Below are positions 10,137 through 18,865 of a DNA stretch of 36,285 nucleotides, piece after piece (position 1 is the first letter of the stretch; every line of letters begins with the position of its first letter). The notes below the pieces were generated by a model that saw nothing but the letters and a program-made list of their open reading frames with translations, was not told the origin of the DNA and ran no database searches. The DNA is from Pseudomonas yamanorum (GTDB lineage: Bacteria; Pseudomonadota; Gammaproteobacteria; Pseudomonadales; Pseudomonadaceae), in the NCBI RefSeq assembly GCF_013386765.1, contig NZ_JACARE010000005.1, positions 1-36,285 of the forward strand. Reading direction: 5' to 3'. The position numbers were made by a program, and so were the translations under genes.

Positions 10137-12875
10137 GTCTGGTGTGGAAAACCCTTCGGTAAAGCGCCCATGGACGCTTTGCAACAGGTCGCGCGCGGCG
10201 GCGTATCGGCCCTCGCGCTGCCATAACCGGGCCAGTGACAGGGCGCTGCGCAGCTCCCAGGCCAAGGCTCCCTGCTGGTGAGCCAGCCCCAGCGCCTCCA
10301 GCAACAGGCTTTCCGCCGCCTGCGTTGTGGAGGGGGCAGCCTGGCGCAGCAGGGTGTCGGCCCGCGCCCGCAGGATCTCTGCGGTGCACCAGCCCGCAGC
10401 ACCCTGGCGGGCGCGTTCGAAGCAGGCCTCATCCACCTCCCGGGTGTGCAGGGTCACCACGATGTCCCTGATCAGACCCAGGCCCGGGGTGGCGTCCTGG
10501 TGCACCACGCCGTCCAGTGCCCACGCGTAATGCCTGGCCCAGGTGTCGAACAGCAGCACCGAGTGTTTTCGAGCCTGCTGCGCCAACAGCTCCAGCATTG
10601 ATCTTGCGGCCCCGTCGTCGCCGTTGTAGTGGGCAATGACCACACCCGCGAGGGCCAGTGTGTAGCAGATGGAGGTGCCGTGATTGATTTGCAGCGCCAG
10701 CTCCAGCGCCTGGCGCGCGGTACGCCAGGCGCGTTCAGGGAAACCCTGGAGCCAGAGGATGCGCGCCAGCACCGTCAGCGACGCCACGCTCTGGTCGTAT
10801 TGCACGCCAAATCCATGGGTAAACCGATTGAGATGGCCGCTGTGGGCCATGCGTTGCATCACCTGTTCGGCGTTGTGCCGCGCCAGCGCCTGGTTGCCGG
10901 CGAAATGTTGCGCCAGTACCCGCAGGCGTTGTGCGCTCAAGTCCAGCAGCGGTAGGGCGTTGGGGTCCAGGCGGTCAAAATGCAGGCTTTGGCGCAGGGC
11001 CTGGCGGTAATTGCCGTTGCACAGGTTGACTGCCATATGGCCGGACACGGCCCTGAGCTGGCCGGCGAGATCGCGGCTGCCTTCGGCCAGTTGCCGTGCC
11101 TGCTCAAAGGCGTTGATGGTCTGCGGGGTTGCGCCCTGGGTGTGATAGGAAAAGCTGCCCAGGGCCAATTGCAGTTGCAGGTGCAAGTGCGCGCAGGGTG
11201 CAGCCGACTGCTGAAGCAACGCCAGGGCCTTGCCCACATACAAACCATGTTCGGTGAGCAGCGACAGTTCCTGCCACAGCGGCATCGCGCTGACCGTCAA
11301 GCGGATGGCCAGCAGCGGCGCGCCGGCCTGGCTCAACCCCCAGTCGAGGGCAGCGCGCACATCTTCGCGGCACGCTGCATAGCGGTCGAGCCATTGCTGG
11401 GTGGGCACTCGTTCCCAGTCGGCTTGCGCCTGATTCATCAGGGTCAGGCATCGGGCGGCGTGTCGCTCACGGCTGGCCTCCAGCTCGCAGGCGGCACTGA
11501 GTTTCTCCAGGGCATAGGTGCGGGTGATGTCCAGCAGCCGATAAGCCACCTCTTCATCGCCCACCTCAACGGTGAGCAGGGACTTGGCCACCAACTGCGT
11601 GATCGAACCCAGCACCTGCGTCGGTTCAATGTGCTCAGCTGCGATCACCGCCGCCGCCGACTCCAGGGTGAAGCCTCCCCGGAACACTGCCAGACGGCGC
11701 AGGCACACCTGTTCGCAGGTGGTCAGCAGATCGAAGCTCCACTCCAGGGTGGCGCGCAGGGTCTGGTGCCGGGGCAGGGCGCTGCGTCGGCCGCGGGTCA
11801 ACAGGCGGAAATTATCCTCCATCTGCACCAGCAAACCCTTCAGGCCAAAGCGCTCGATTTGCGCCGCCACCAGTTCGATCGCCAAGGGAATGCCGTCCAG
11901 GCGCCGGCAGATATCAATGGCCAGGGGCAGGTCGGCGTCACTCAGTTCAAAGCCGTCCCAGCGCGACAGCGCCCGCTCCACCAGCAATTGCAGCGCCGGG
12001 TACGCCATGGCTTCGGCGCGATCGCCAGTGGCCGGCGGGCACGCCAAAGGCTCCAGGCGTTGCACGAACTCACCTTCGGCGCGCAGCGCTTCGCGGCTGG
12101 TGGCCAGGATGTGCAACTGGGGGGCACTGCGCAGCAGGGTTTCGCTGATCAGCGCAATGTCGTCGAGCAGGTGTTCGCAGTTGTCGATCACCAGCAACAT
12201 CTGGCGCTCACGCAGCAGGCCGGCGAGGCCGCACAAGGGCTCGTGACTGGGTGGCGTCAGCTCCAGCAGGGCGGCCAGGTTGGGCACGATCATTGAGGGT
12301 TGGCTCAGGGGCGCCAGGTCCAGCAGGCGGATGCCGTCGCGGTACCGTCCGATCAGCAGTTCGGCCACCCGCAGGGCGACGGTGGTCTTGCCGATACCGC
12401 CGGCACCCGTGAGGGTGATGAAGCGGTGTTGCGGCAACTGTTGCACCAGGCTTTCGATCAGGGCCTGGCGCCCGAGCATCCGGGTGCGGCGCAGCGGCAG
12501 GTTGTGCCCTGGATGGGCCGCTGGGCTGTGGCCTTCCAATGCAGTGGGCTCGACACTCAGGGGTGCCACAAAACTGTAGCCACGCTGTGCCACGGTGACG
12601 ATATAGCGCTGCCCGGCCTGGCCGTCGCCCAGGGCCTTGCGCAGGGCCGCCATGTGCACCCGCAGGTTGCCATCCTCCACCACGGTCTTGGGCCAGACCC
12701 GGGCGATCAGCTCCTGCTTGCTCACCACCTGGCCGGCGTGCTCCAGCAAAATCAGCAGGATATCCACCGCCCTGCGGCCCAGGCGCAACGGCCGGCCACC
12801 CTCCAGCACCACGCGCTGGCGCGGGTGGATCCGGTAGGGGCCGAAATGCATGGCCTGGTCGCTGGGGTTGCTCAT
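10083..12875 (-). CDS. Winged-helix/NTPase regulator with C-terminal helical repeats
   Basis: This 930-residue regulator has an OmpR-type winged helix (about 9-105), then an NB-ARC/STAND-like ATPase with P-loop GAGGIGKTT (157-165), Walker B LLVIDNCEH (227-235), TSREAL (about 259-264) and GIPLAIEL (328-335). A long TPR-like alpha-helical C-terminal half runs from about 500. The architecture matches predicted ATPase regulators of the AfsR/MalT-like STAND class, in which ligand binding to the C-terminal repeats drives ATP-dependent activation. No target can be named. The frame is open to 13154, but the family start MSNPSDQAMHFGPYRIHP places the ATG at 12875. It is convergent with its truncated relative and overlaps it by 54 bp. 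Confidence 0.88.
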   Translation of the reverse strand: MSNPSDQAMHFGPYRIHPRQRVVLEGGRPLRLGRRAVDILLILLEHAGQVVSKQELIARVWPKTVVEDGNLRVHMAALRKALGDGQAGQRYIVTVAQRGYSFVAPLSVEPTALEGHSPAAHPGHNLPLRRTRMLGRQALIESLVQQLPQHRFITLTGAGGIGKTTVALRVAELLIGRYRDGIRLLDLAPLSQPSMIVPNLAALLELTPPSHEPLCGLAGLLRERQMLLVIDNCEHLLDDIALISETLLRSAPQLHILATSREALRAEGEFVQRLEPLACPPATGDRAEAMAYPALQLLVERALSRWDGFELSDADLPLAIDICRRLDGIPLAIELVAAQIERFGLKGLLVQMEDNFRLLTRGRRSALPRHQTLRATLEWSFDLLTTCEQVCLRRLAVFRGGFTLESAAAVIAAEHIEPTQVLGSITQLVAKSLLTVEVGDEEVAYRLLDITRTYALEKLSAACELEASRERHAARCLTLMNQAQADWERVPTQQWLDRYAACREDVRAALDWGLSQAGAPLLAIRLTVSAMPLWQELSLLTEHGLYVGKALALLQQSAAPCAHLHLQLQLALGSFSYHTQGATPQTINAFEQARQLAEGSRDLAGQLRAVSGHMAVNLCNGNYRQALRQSLHFDRLDPNALPLLDLSAQRLRVLAQHFAGNQALARHNAEQVMQRMAHSGHLNRFTHGFGVQYDQSVASLTVLARILWLQGFPERAWRTARQALELALQINHGTSICYTLALAGVVIAHYNGDDGAARSMLELLAQQARKHSVLLFDTWARHYAWALDGVVHQDATPGLGLIRDIVVTLHTREVDEACFERARQGAAGWCTAEILRARADTLLRQAAPSTTQAAESLLLEALGLAHQQGALAWELRSALSLARLWQREGRYAAARDLLQSVHGRFTEGFSTPDLVSVRGLLDELHHKLPA

Positions 12876-12940
12876 GCGCGGTCTCTGGAGCGGGGTCTGT
12901 GGTGCATATTCCAGAGGTTTGCGCCGGGGTGCAATCACCA

Positions 12941-13339
12941 CTAGGCGGCGACCACGCGCAGTTGGTGGTTTCGCCAGGTCATCGGGTTCACGCCTTCGCT
13001 GCGGCTGAAAATGTGGCAGAAGTGCGCCTGGTCGCAAAAACCGCATTCCTGGCTGATTTGGGTCAGGCTCAAGCCAGAGCTGATGATCAATTCCTTGGCC
13101 CGCTGGATACGTTGTTGCCGAATCCATTCCTGGGGAGAGAGGCCCGTGGTGCATTTAAAGGCGCGAGAGAAGTGGCTGCGGGACAGGGCGCAGGCGCGGG
13201 CCAGCTCGGTGACCTCCAGGCTTTCCCCAAGATTCGCCAGGATCAGCTGTTTGACCATGCGTTCGCGGCGGGTACACAGGCCGCCGGTGGCGGGGGAGTG
13301 CGCGTGCCGGTCAGGTGCGATTTGCTCAAGTCGGGCCAT
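12941..13339 (-). CDS. Short AraC-family regulator (DNA-binding domain only)
   Basis: The 132-residue protein consists almost entirely of an AraC/XylS double helix-turn-helix: first helix pair ELARACALSRSHFSRAFK (about 50-67), second ISQECGFCDQAHFCHIFSR (about 97-115). There is no room for an effector domain, so it is of the SoxS/MarA size class. The open frame continues to 13774, but upstream of the ATG at 13339 the sequence does not look like protein and overlaps the divergent LysR. It is divergent from the LysR at 13544, with about 204 bp between them. Confidence 0.85.
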   Translation of the reverse strand: MARLEQIAPDRHAHSPATGGLCTRRERMVKQLILANLGESLEVTELARACALSRSHFSRAFKCTTGLSPQEWIRQQRIQRAKELIISSGLSLTQISQECGFCDQAHFCHIFSRSEGVNPMTWRNHQLRVVAA

Positions 13340-13482
13340 GACAGATTCCGTGGTCGATGGGAGCGTTCCCGGTGAGTGAAAGTCCAGTGTAGACGGCCGT
13401 ATTCTTGGCGCCGGGGCTCTGGCTGGCGAGTTAATCGTTGTTAATTTCGCCAGGTGACTGCGGAAAAAAGACAGCACAGGCA

Positions 13483-13492
13483 TGCAATTGCA
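13483..13492. promoter_or_regulatory. Palindrome in a divergent promoter region
   Basis: TGCAATTGCA is a perfect 10-bp palindrome 51 bp before the LysR start at 13544, in the gap between the small AraC gene and the LysR gene. It could be an operator for either. No experimental motif is recognised. Confidence 0.25.
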
Positions 13493-13543
13493 CACGCCTT
13501 GAACGTGGTTAGCTGACGAGGTCCTCACCTCCCGGGAAACCCT

Positions 13544-14452
13544 ATGAATCGCAACGACTTGCGCCGTGTCGACATGAACCTGCTGGTGATTTTCGAGGCC
13601 CTGATGTTCGAAAAGAACCTGACCCGGGTGGCCGAAAAGCTGTTCATGGGCCAGCCGGCAGTGAGTGCGGCCCTGGGCCGGTTGCGCGACCTGTTCGATG
13701 ACCCGCTGCTGCTGCGCAATGGTCGCGGCATGGAGCCCACGCCACGGGCAGTGGCGATCCTCAAGGAGTTGCAACCGGCCATGGACACCATCTCCGGCGC
13801 GGTCAGCCGTGCAAAGGACTTCGACCCGTCCACCAGCTGTGCCGTGTTTCGCATCGGGCTGTCGGATGACGCCGAGTTCGGCTTGTTTCCGCCGTTGCTC
13901 AGCCAGCTGCGCGAAGAGGCACCGGGGATCATCGTGGTGGTGCGGCGGGCAAACTACTTGTTGATGTCGGCGTTGTTGGCCAGTGGCGAGATTTCCGTGG
14001 GGGTCAGCTACACCACCGAGCTGCCGGCCAATGCCAAGCGCAAGAAGCTGCGGGATATTCCGTGCAAGGTCCTGCGGGGGGACGACCGGCCCGAGCCGTT
14101 GACCCTGGATGACTACTGTTCACGGCCCCATGCCATGGTTTCGTTTTCCGGTGACTTGAGCGGCAACATCGACCTGGACCTCGCGCGCATCGGCCGGGCG
14201 CGACGGGTGGTGTTGGCGGTGCCGCAATTCAGTGGGTTGCGGGCGCTGCTGGCCGGCAGCGAGATGATCGCGACGGTGCCCGATTATGCCGCGTGCGCGC
14301 TGATCGAAGGCTGCGGGTTGCGGGCCGAGGACCCACCGTTTGCCATCGATGCGGCAGAGCTGTCGATGGTGTGGAGCGGGGTGCACGACAATGACCCGGC
14401 GGAACGCTGGTTGCGCTCGCGAATTGGCGAACACATGTCCCGGGCGTTGTAA
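13544..14452 (+). CDS. LysR-family regulator (NodD/PcpR-like group)
   Basis: The 302-residue protein starts with the MNRNDLRRVDMNLLVIFEAL pattern of the NodD/LinR/PcpR branch. The helix-turn-helix at about 24-65 includes LTRVAEKLFMGQPAVSAALGRLR and DDPLLLRNGRGMEPT. This branch commonly controls degradation of aromatic or xenobiotic compounds. The gene lies 80 bp upstream of the ABM protein, amidohydrolase and isochorismatase genes on the same strand, so control of that set is likely but not proven. Confidence 0.9.
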   Translation: MNRNDLRRVDMNLLVIFEALMFEKNLTRVAEKLFMGQPAVSAALGRLRDLFDDPLLLRNGRGMEPTPRAVAILKELQPAMDTISGAVSRAKDFDPSTSCAVFRIGLSDDAEFGLFPPLLSQLREEAPGIIVVVRRANYLLMSALLASGEISVGVSYTTELPANAKRKKLRDIPCKVLRGDDRPEPLTLDDYCSRPHAMVSFSGDLSGNIDLDLARIGRARRVVLAVPQFSGLRALLAGSEMIATVPDYAACALIEGCGLRAEDPPFAIDAAELSMVWSGVHDNDPAERWLRSRIGEHMSRAL

Positions 14453-14532
14453 CAGAGCACGTACATCCAATTTTTCCGTGGCACCTGACCCCACACTGCG
14501 GTCATCGCTTAGGTATTTACGGGAGGAGCACG

Positions 14533-15126
14533 ATGGACTCAGCAGCGCGGCAAGGCGGCCCGGACGAGGTGGTCACCCTGGTGGTCAAGCACCGCATCAA
14601 ACCCGGCCTTGAAGCCGACTACGAAGCCTGGCTGCGGCGCATCGTGCGCATCGCCGGTGAACGCCCGGGCCACCTGGGCGTCGACGTGGTGCGCAGCAAG
14701 CAGGGCGGCCTCGCACTGTTCACCTGTGTGCTGCGCTACCGCTCCACCGACGACCTGGAGCGCTGGCTGGATTCACCCCAACGCCAGGCGCTGATCAACG
14801 AAGCCACGCCAATGCTGGCCGACGGCGACCAGACCGAGATCGGCGCGGTCAACGAGTTCTGGTTTTCGCCCCTGGCCGATACCGCCGCCAAACCGCCGCG
14901 CTGGAAACAGGCGGTGGTCACGCTGCTGGTGATCCTGCCGCTGACCTTGCTGGTGCCCATCATCTGGGGCCCGGTCCTGAGGCTGCATCCGTTCCTGTCC
15001 AACTACATCGTCGCCACCTTCCTGGTCACCCTGACCATCGTTGTACTGGTGGTTTACCTGCTGATGCCGGCGGCCACCCGCCTGTTCGCGCCCTGGCTTG
15101 AAGCCTCTGTAAAGGAAACCCTATGA
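14533..15126 (+). CDS. Membrane-anchored ABM-domain (monooxygenase-like) protein
   Basis: The 197-residue protein has an antibiotic-biosynthesis-monooxygenase (ABM) ferredoxin-like domain at about residues 12-112. Two predicted transmembrane helices follow (about 127-146 and 158-178). ABM-TM fusions of this kind are widespread and generally annotated as uncharacterised. The ABM fold can act as a cofactor-free oxygenase, but many members have no known reaction. A strong GGGAGGAG site precedes the ATG. The stop overlaps the amidohydrolase start by 4 bp (ATGA), so the two are translated together. Confidence 0.82.
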   Translation: MDSAARQGGPDEVVTLVVKHRIKPGLEADYEAWLRRIVRIAGERPGHLGVDVVRSKQGGLALFTCVLRYRSTDDLERWLDSPQRQALINEATPMLADGDQTEIGAVNEFWFSPLADTAAKPPRWKQAVVTLLVILPLTLLVPIIWGPVLRLHPFLSNYIVATFLVTLTIVVLVVYLLMPAATRLFAPWLEASVKETL

Positions 15127-16961
15127 ACGCCGATCTGATTCTGTTCAATGGCCAGTTCCACACCGTGGACCGTGAAAACCCTCGCGCCACGGCAGTCGCC
15201 ATCCACCAGGGGCGCTTCGTCGCGGTAGGCACCGACGGCGAAGCCCTGGCCTTGCGGGGCAGCGGCACCCAGGTCATCGACCTCAAGGGCCGCACCGTGA
15301 TCCCCGGCCTCAACGACTCGCACCTGCACCTGATCCGTGGCGGCCTGAACTACAACCTCGAACTGCGCTGGGAAGGCGTGCCGTCCCTGGCCGATGCCCT
15401 GCGCATGCTCAAGGACCAGGCCGACCGCACGCCCACGCCGCAGTGGGTGCGGGTGGTGGGCGGCTGGAACGAATTCCAGTTCGCCGAAAAACGCATGCCC
15501 ACCCTCGACGAACTCAACCAGGCCGCCCCCGACACGCCGGTGTTCGTGCTGCACCTGTATGACCGCGCCTTGCTCAACCGCGCAGCCCTGCGGGTGGCCG
15601 GCTACACCAAGGACACACCGAACCCGCCCGGCGGCGAGATCGTGCGCGACAGCAACGGCAACCCCACCGGCATGCTGGTGGCGCGGCCCAACGCGATGAT
15701 TCTCTACGCGACCCTGGCCAAGGGCCCGAAACTGCCCCTGGAATACCAGGTGAACTCCACCCGCCAGTTCATGCGCGAACTCAACCGGCTGGGCCTCACC
15801 AGCGCCATCGACGCCGGCGGCGGTTTTCAGAATTACCCCGACGACTACGCGGTGATCGAACAGTTGGCCAAGGATGAGCAACTGACCGTGCGCATCGCCT
15901 ACAACCTGTTCACCCAGAAGCCCAAGGAAGAACTCAGCGACTTCAAGAACTGGACCGGCAGCGTGACCCTGCACCAGGGCGACGACTACCTGCGCCACAA
16001 CGGCGCAGGCGAAATGCTGGTGTTCTCGGCGGCCGACTTCGAAGACTTCCTTGAGCCACGCCCGGACCTGCCCCTGACCATGGAGCAGGAACTGGAACCG
16101 GTGGTGCGCCACCTGGTAGAGCAGCGCTGGCCGTTCCGCCTGCACGCTACTTACAACGAATCGATCTCACGGATGCTCGACGTCTTCGAGAAGGTCAACC
16201 GCGACATTCCGTTCAACGGCCTGCCATGGTTCTTCGACCACGCCGAAACCATCACCCCGCAGAACATCGAGCGGGTGCGAGCACTGGGTGGCGGCATCGC
16301 GATCCAGGACCGCATGGCATTCCAGGGCGAATACTTTGTGGAGCGCTACGGCGCCAAGGCCGCCGAGGCCACGCCGCCGATCAAGCGCATGCTCGCCGAA
16401 GGCGTGCCGGTGGGCGCCGGCACCGACGCCACCCGAGTGTCGAGCTACAACCCCTGGACCTCGCTGTACTGGATGGTCAGCGGCCGCACCGTGGGCGGGC
16501 TGGAACTGCACGCCGAAGGCTTGCCCCGGCTGACCGCCCTGGAACTGTTCACCCACGGCAGCGCCTGGTTCTCGTCCGAACAGGGCAAGAAAGGCCAGGT
16601 CAAGGTCGGCCAACTGGCGGACGTGGCAGCGCTGTCGGCGGACTTCTTCAGCGTCGACGAAGAAGCCATCAAGTGGATCGAATCGGTACTGACCGTGGTC
16701 GGCGGCAAGGTGGTGTACGGCGCCGGCGACTTTGAAGACTTCGCGCCACCCAGCGTGCCGGTACTGCCGGACTGGTCGCCGGTGGTCAAGGTGCCGGGCC
16801 ACTGGCGCCCGACCTCAACGCTGCAGGCCCAGGTGCACCAGTGCAGCGGCCCGTGCGGCGTGCATTCCCATAGCCATGAACGGGCGCGTCTGTCGAGCGT
16901 GCCGGTCAGCGACTTCCAGGGTTTCTGGGGCGCGTTTGGCTGCTCGTGTTTTGCCTTCTGA
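15123..16961 (+). CDS. YtcJ-like metal-dependent amidohydrolase
   Basis: The 612-residue member of the amidohydrolase superfamily has the metal motif His67-x-His69 in PGLNDSHLHL, a later RLHATYNESISRML segment, FDHAET and the GTDATR aspartate motif. This order fits the YtcJ subgroup of cyclic amide or carbamate hydrolases. There is no signal peptide, so it is cytoplasmic. After the barrel comes an unusual tail of about 60 residues rich in Cys and His (QCSGPCGVHSHSHERA near 577-592, and GCSCFAF at the end). It is translationally coupled to the ABM gene and followed 23 bp later by the isochorismatase-like gene, so a three-step degradation route is plausible. Substrate is unknown. Confidence 0.9.
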   Translation: MNADLILFNGQFHTVDRENPRATAVAIHQGRFVAVGTDGEALALRGSGTQVIDLKGRTVIPGLNDSHLHLIRGGLNYNLELRWEGVPSLADALRMLKDQADRTPTPQWVRVVGGWNEFQFAEKRMPTLDELNQAAPDTPVFVLHLYDRALLNRAALRVAGYTKDTPNPPGGEIVRDSNGNPTGMLVARPNAMILYATLAKGPKLPLEYQVNSTRQFMRELNRLGLTSAIDAGGGFQNYPDDYAVIEQLAKDEQLTVRIAYNLFTQKPKEELSDFKNWTGSVTLHQGDDYLRHNGAGEMLVFSAADFEDFLEPRPDLPLTMEQELEPVVRHLVEQRWPFRLHATYNESISRMLDVFEKVNRDIPFNGLPWFFDHAETITPQNIERVRALGGGIAIQDRMAFQGEYFVERYGAKAAEATPPIKRMLAEGVPVGAGTDATRVSSYNPWTSLYWMVSGRTVGGLELHAEGLPRLTALELFTHGSAWFSSEQGKKGQVKVGQLADVAALSADFFSVDEEAIKWIESVLTVVGGKVVYGAGDFEDFAPPSVPVLPDWSPVVKVPGHWRPTSTLQAQVHQCSGPCGVHSHSHERARLSSVPVSDFQGFWGAFGCSCFAF

Positions 16962-16984
16962 ATCAACCCCAAAGGAGTATTCCC

Positions 16985-17602
16985 ATGTCTTACAAACGCC
17001 TGAACAAAGATGACGCCGTGGTACTGCTGGTGGACCACCAGACCGGCCTGATTTCGCTGGTGCAGGATTTCTCGCCCAACGAATTCAAGAACAACGTGCT
17101 GGCCCTGGCGGACCTGGCCAAGTTCTTCAAGCTGCCGACCATCCTCACCACCAGCTTCGAAAACGGCCCCAATGGCCCGATGGTGCCGGAGCTGAAAGAA
17201 CTGTTCCCGGACGCCCCGTACATCCCGCGTCCTGGCCAGATCAACGCGTGGGACAACGAAGATTTCGTCCAGGCGGTGAAAGCCACCGGGCGCAAGCAAC
17301 TGATCATCGCCGGTGTGGTGACTGACGTGTGCGTGACCTTCCCGACGCTGTCGGCCCTGGCCGAAGGTTTTGAAGTGTTCGTGGTTACCGATGCATCGGG
17401 CACCTTCAACGAAACCGTGCAACAGGCCGCGTGGGCCCGCATGACGGCTGCCGGTGCACAACTGGTGAACTGGTTCTCGGTGGCCTGCGAGCTGCAAGGG
17501 GATTGGCGCAACGACATGGAAGGCCTGGCCAACTTGCTGTCGCCGCGCATTCCCAACTACCGCAACCTGATGAACAGCTACTCGGCGCTGGCGGCGAAGT
17601 AA
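16985..17602 (+). CDS. Isochorismatase-family cysteine hydrolase (YcaC-like)
   Basis: The 205-residue protein of the isochorismatase-like superfamily shows the catalytic triad: Asp in LLVDHQTGL (near 17), Lys in KATGRKQLIIAG, and Cys in GVVTDVCVTFPTLSA (near 117). Sequence style matches YcaC, an octameric hydrolase of unknown physiological substrate. The frame is open from 16946, but an AAAGGAG site just before 16985 decides the start. It is the third gene of the ABM/amidohydrolase unit. A role in hydrolysing an amide or carbamate released by the amidohydrolase is inference only. Confidence 0.9.
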   Translation: MSYKRLNKDDAVVLLVDHQTGLISLVQDFSPNEFKNNVLALADLAKFFKLPTILTTSFENGPNGPMVPELKELFPDAPYIPRPGQINAWDNEDFVQAVKATGRKQLIIAGVVTDVCVTFPTLSALAEGFEVFVVTDASGTFNETVQQAAWARMTAAGAQLVNWFSVACELQGDWRNDMEGLANLLSPRIPNYRNLMNSYSALAAK

Positions 17603-17624
17603 CCTCAGGGCCGAAGCAACCTCC

Positions 17625-17774
17625 TTGTGGCGAGGGAGCTTGCTGTGGTGAGGGAGCTTGCTGTGGCGAGGGAGCTTGCTCCCGCTGGAGTGCGAAGCGC
17701 TCCCAGGATTTTTGGGGCCGCTACGCAGCCCAGCGGGAGCAAGCTCCCTCGCCACAGCAAGCTCCCTCGCCACA
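17625..17774. repeat. REP/REPIN-type inverted repeat, family 1
   Basis: The inverted arms share the core GCGAGGGAGCTTGCTCCCGC with the elements at 5905 and 21345. The left side carries three head-to-tail copies of the 18-bp unit TGTGGCGAGGGAGCTTGC (one with a G-to-A-type change), and the right side carries two. It occupies most of the 247-bp gap between the isochorismatase-like gene and the LysR at 17850. No gene was seen in the gap. Confidence 0.85.
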
Positions 17775-17849
17775 TGGGTATCGACATTTGATTGGTGGTG
17801 ATGCGACAACCCGGTTATAAAGAGCTTCAGCGTCCACCGAGAAGCGACA

Positions 17850-18737
17850 ATGAACCCCTTCGAAGACATGCGCCTGTTTTGCCAGGTCATGGAGTCCGGC
17901 AGTTTCACCGCCGCCGCCGAACACCTTGGGCTGTCCAAGCAATTTGTCAGCCGCCGCCTGATCCAGCTGGAAGAGCGCCTGGGCGTGCGCCTGCTCAACC
18001 GCTCCACGCGCCGCCTGGACGTCACGCCCCTGGGCCAGAGCTACTACGAATCCGCCCTGCGCCTGCTCAGTGAAGTCGAGCAAGTGGAGCAGGGCATCGC
18101 CGGCCAGAACACCGACCCCCGTGGCACCATTCGCCTGAGCGCGCCGCTGTCGTTCGCCATGGCGCACCTGGGCTGCCTGCTGCCGCTGTTCCTGCAACGC
18201 CACCCCCACGTCACGGTGGAAGTGGACCTGAGCGACCGCCCGGTAGACCTGATCAGCGAAGGCTACGACCTGGTGCTGCGCATCGGTATCCTCGAAGACT
18301 CGACCCTGATCGCCCGGCGCATCGCCAGCGTGCAACGCGTGTACTGCGCCAGCCCGGACTACCTGGCCCGCCACGGTACGCCCCGGAACCCCAACGACCT
18401 TGCCGACCACGAATGCCTGCCCTACGGCCATGGCCGCCAGGTGCAATGGCACTTCAAGGTCGACGGCAAACCCCACACCCGCAACGTCAGCGGGCGCATG
18501 CGCGTCAACAATGGCGAGTTGCTGCGGGATGCTGCGGTGGCAGGATTGGGCATCACCTATTTGCCGAACTTTATCGTCGCCCAAGCCCTGCAGGATGGCC
18601 GTCTGGTGACGCTGCTGGAAGACTTCGCGCCCGAGTCCCTGACCCTTTCCGCCGTGTACCCCCAGCACCGCCAGAGCTCGCGCCCGGTGCAGGCGTTGAT
18701 CGAGTTCTTGCGTGAAAGCCTGGCCGGCGGTTGCTAG
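17850..18737 (+). CDS. LysR-family transcriptional regulator
   Basis: The 295-residue regulator has its helix-turn-helix at about 4-62 (SFTAAAEHLGLSKQFVSRRLIQLEERLG) and an effector domain with GLGITYLPNFIVAQAL. It resembles the CrgA/DmlR-like group. It stands alone between two repeat elements and is convergent with the TonB receptor operon. No adjacent divergent target is present, so its regulon is unclear. Confidence 0.9.
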   Translation: MNPFEDMRLFCQVMESGSFTAAAEHLGLSKQFVSRRLIQLEERLGVRLLNRSTRRLDVTPLGQSYYESALRLLSEVEQVEQGIAGQNTDPRGTIRLSAPLSFAMAHLGCLLPLFLQRHPHVTVEVDLSDRPVDLISEGYDLVLRIGILEDSTLIARRIASVQRVYCASPDYLARHGTPRNPNDLADHECLPYGHGRQVQWHFKVDGKPHTRNVSGRMRVNNGELLRDAAVAGLGITYLPNFIVAQALQDGRLVTLLEDFAPESLTLSAVYPQHRQSSRPVQALIEFLRESLAGGC

Positions 18738-18751
18738 TCAAACGTATGTCC

Positions 18752-18857
18752 CCCTGTAGGAGCGAGCTTGCTCGCGAAGGACGTTAACGATGACGCGGGC
18801 ATCCTGGAAGCACGCATTGCCCTTGTGTTTTTCGCGAGCAAGCTCGCTCCTACAGGG
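18752..18857. repeat. REPIN-type inverted repeat, family 2 (also a likely bidirectional terminator)
   Basis: Perfect 27-bp inverted arms (18752-18778 and 18831-18857, core GGAGCGAGCTTGCTCGCGAA) surround a 52-bp middle. It lies between the 3' ends of the convergent LysR gene and the TonB receptor gene, where it would fold in both transcripts. The core differs from the family 1 elements. Confidence 0.9.
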
Positions 18858-18865
18858 AGGTGCAC

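Noticed and set aside
10980..12296. A 438-codon plus-strand open frame
   Set aside because: It is antisense to the STAND-like regulator, whose Walker motifs show which strand is coding.
13340..13774. N-terminal extension of the small AraC gene
   Set aside because: It overlaps the divergent LysR gene and does not resemble an AraC sensor domain.
15054..16145. A 363-codon minus-strand open frame
   Set aside because: It is antisense to the amidohydrolase. The coding strand has the HxH metal motif and coupled translation.
16445..18025. A 526-codon minus-strand open frame
   Set aside because: It crosses the amidohydrolase, isochorismatase and LysR genes in antisense and includes REP sequence. 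No domain is visible.
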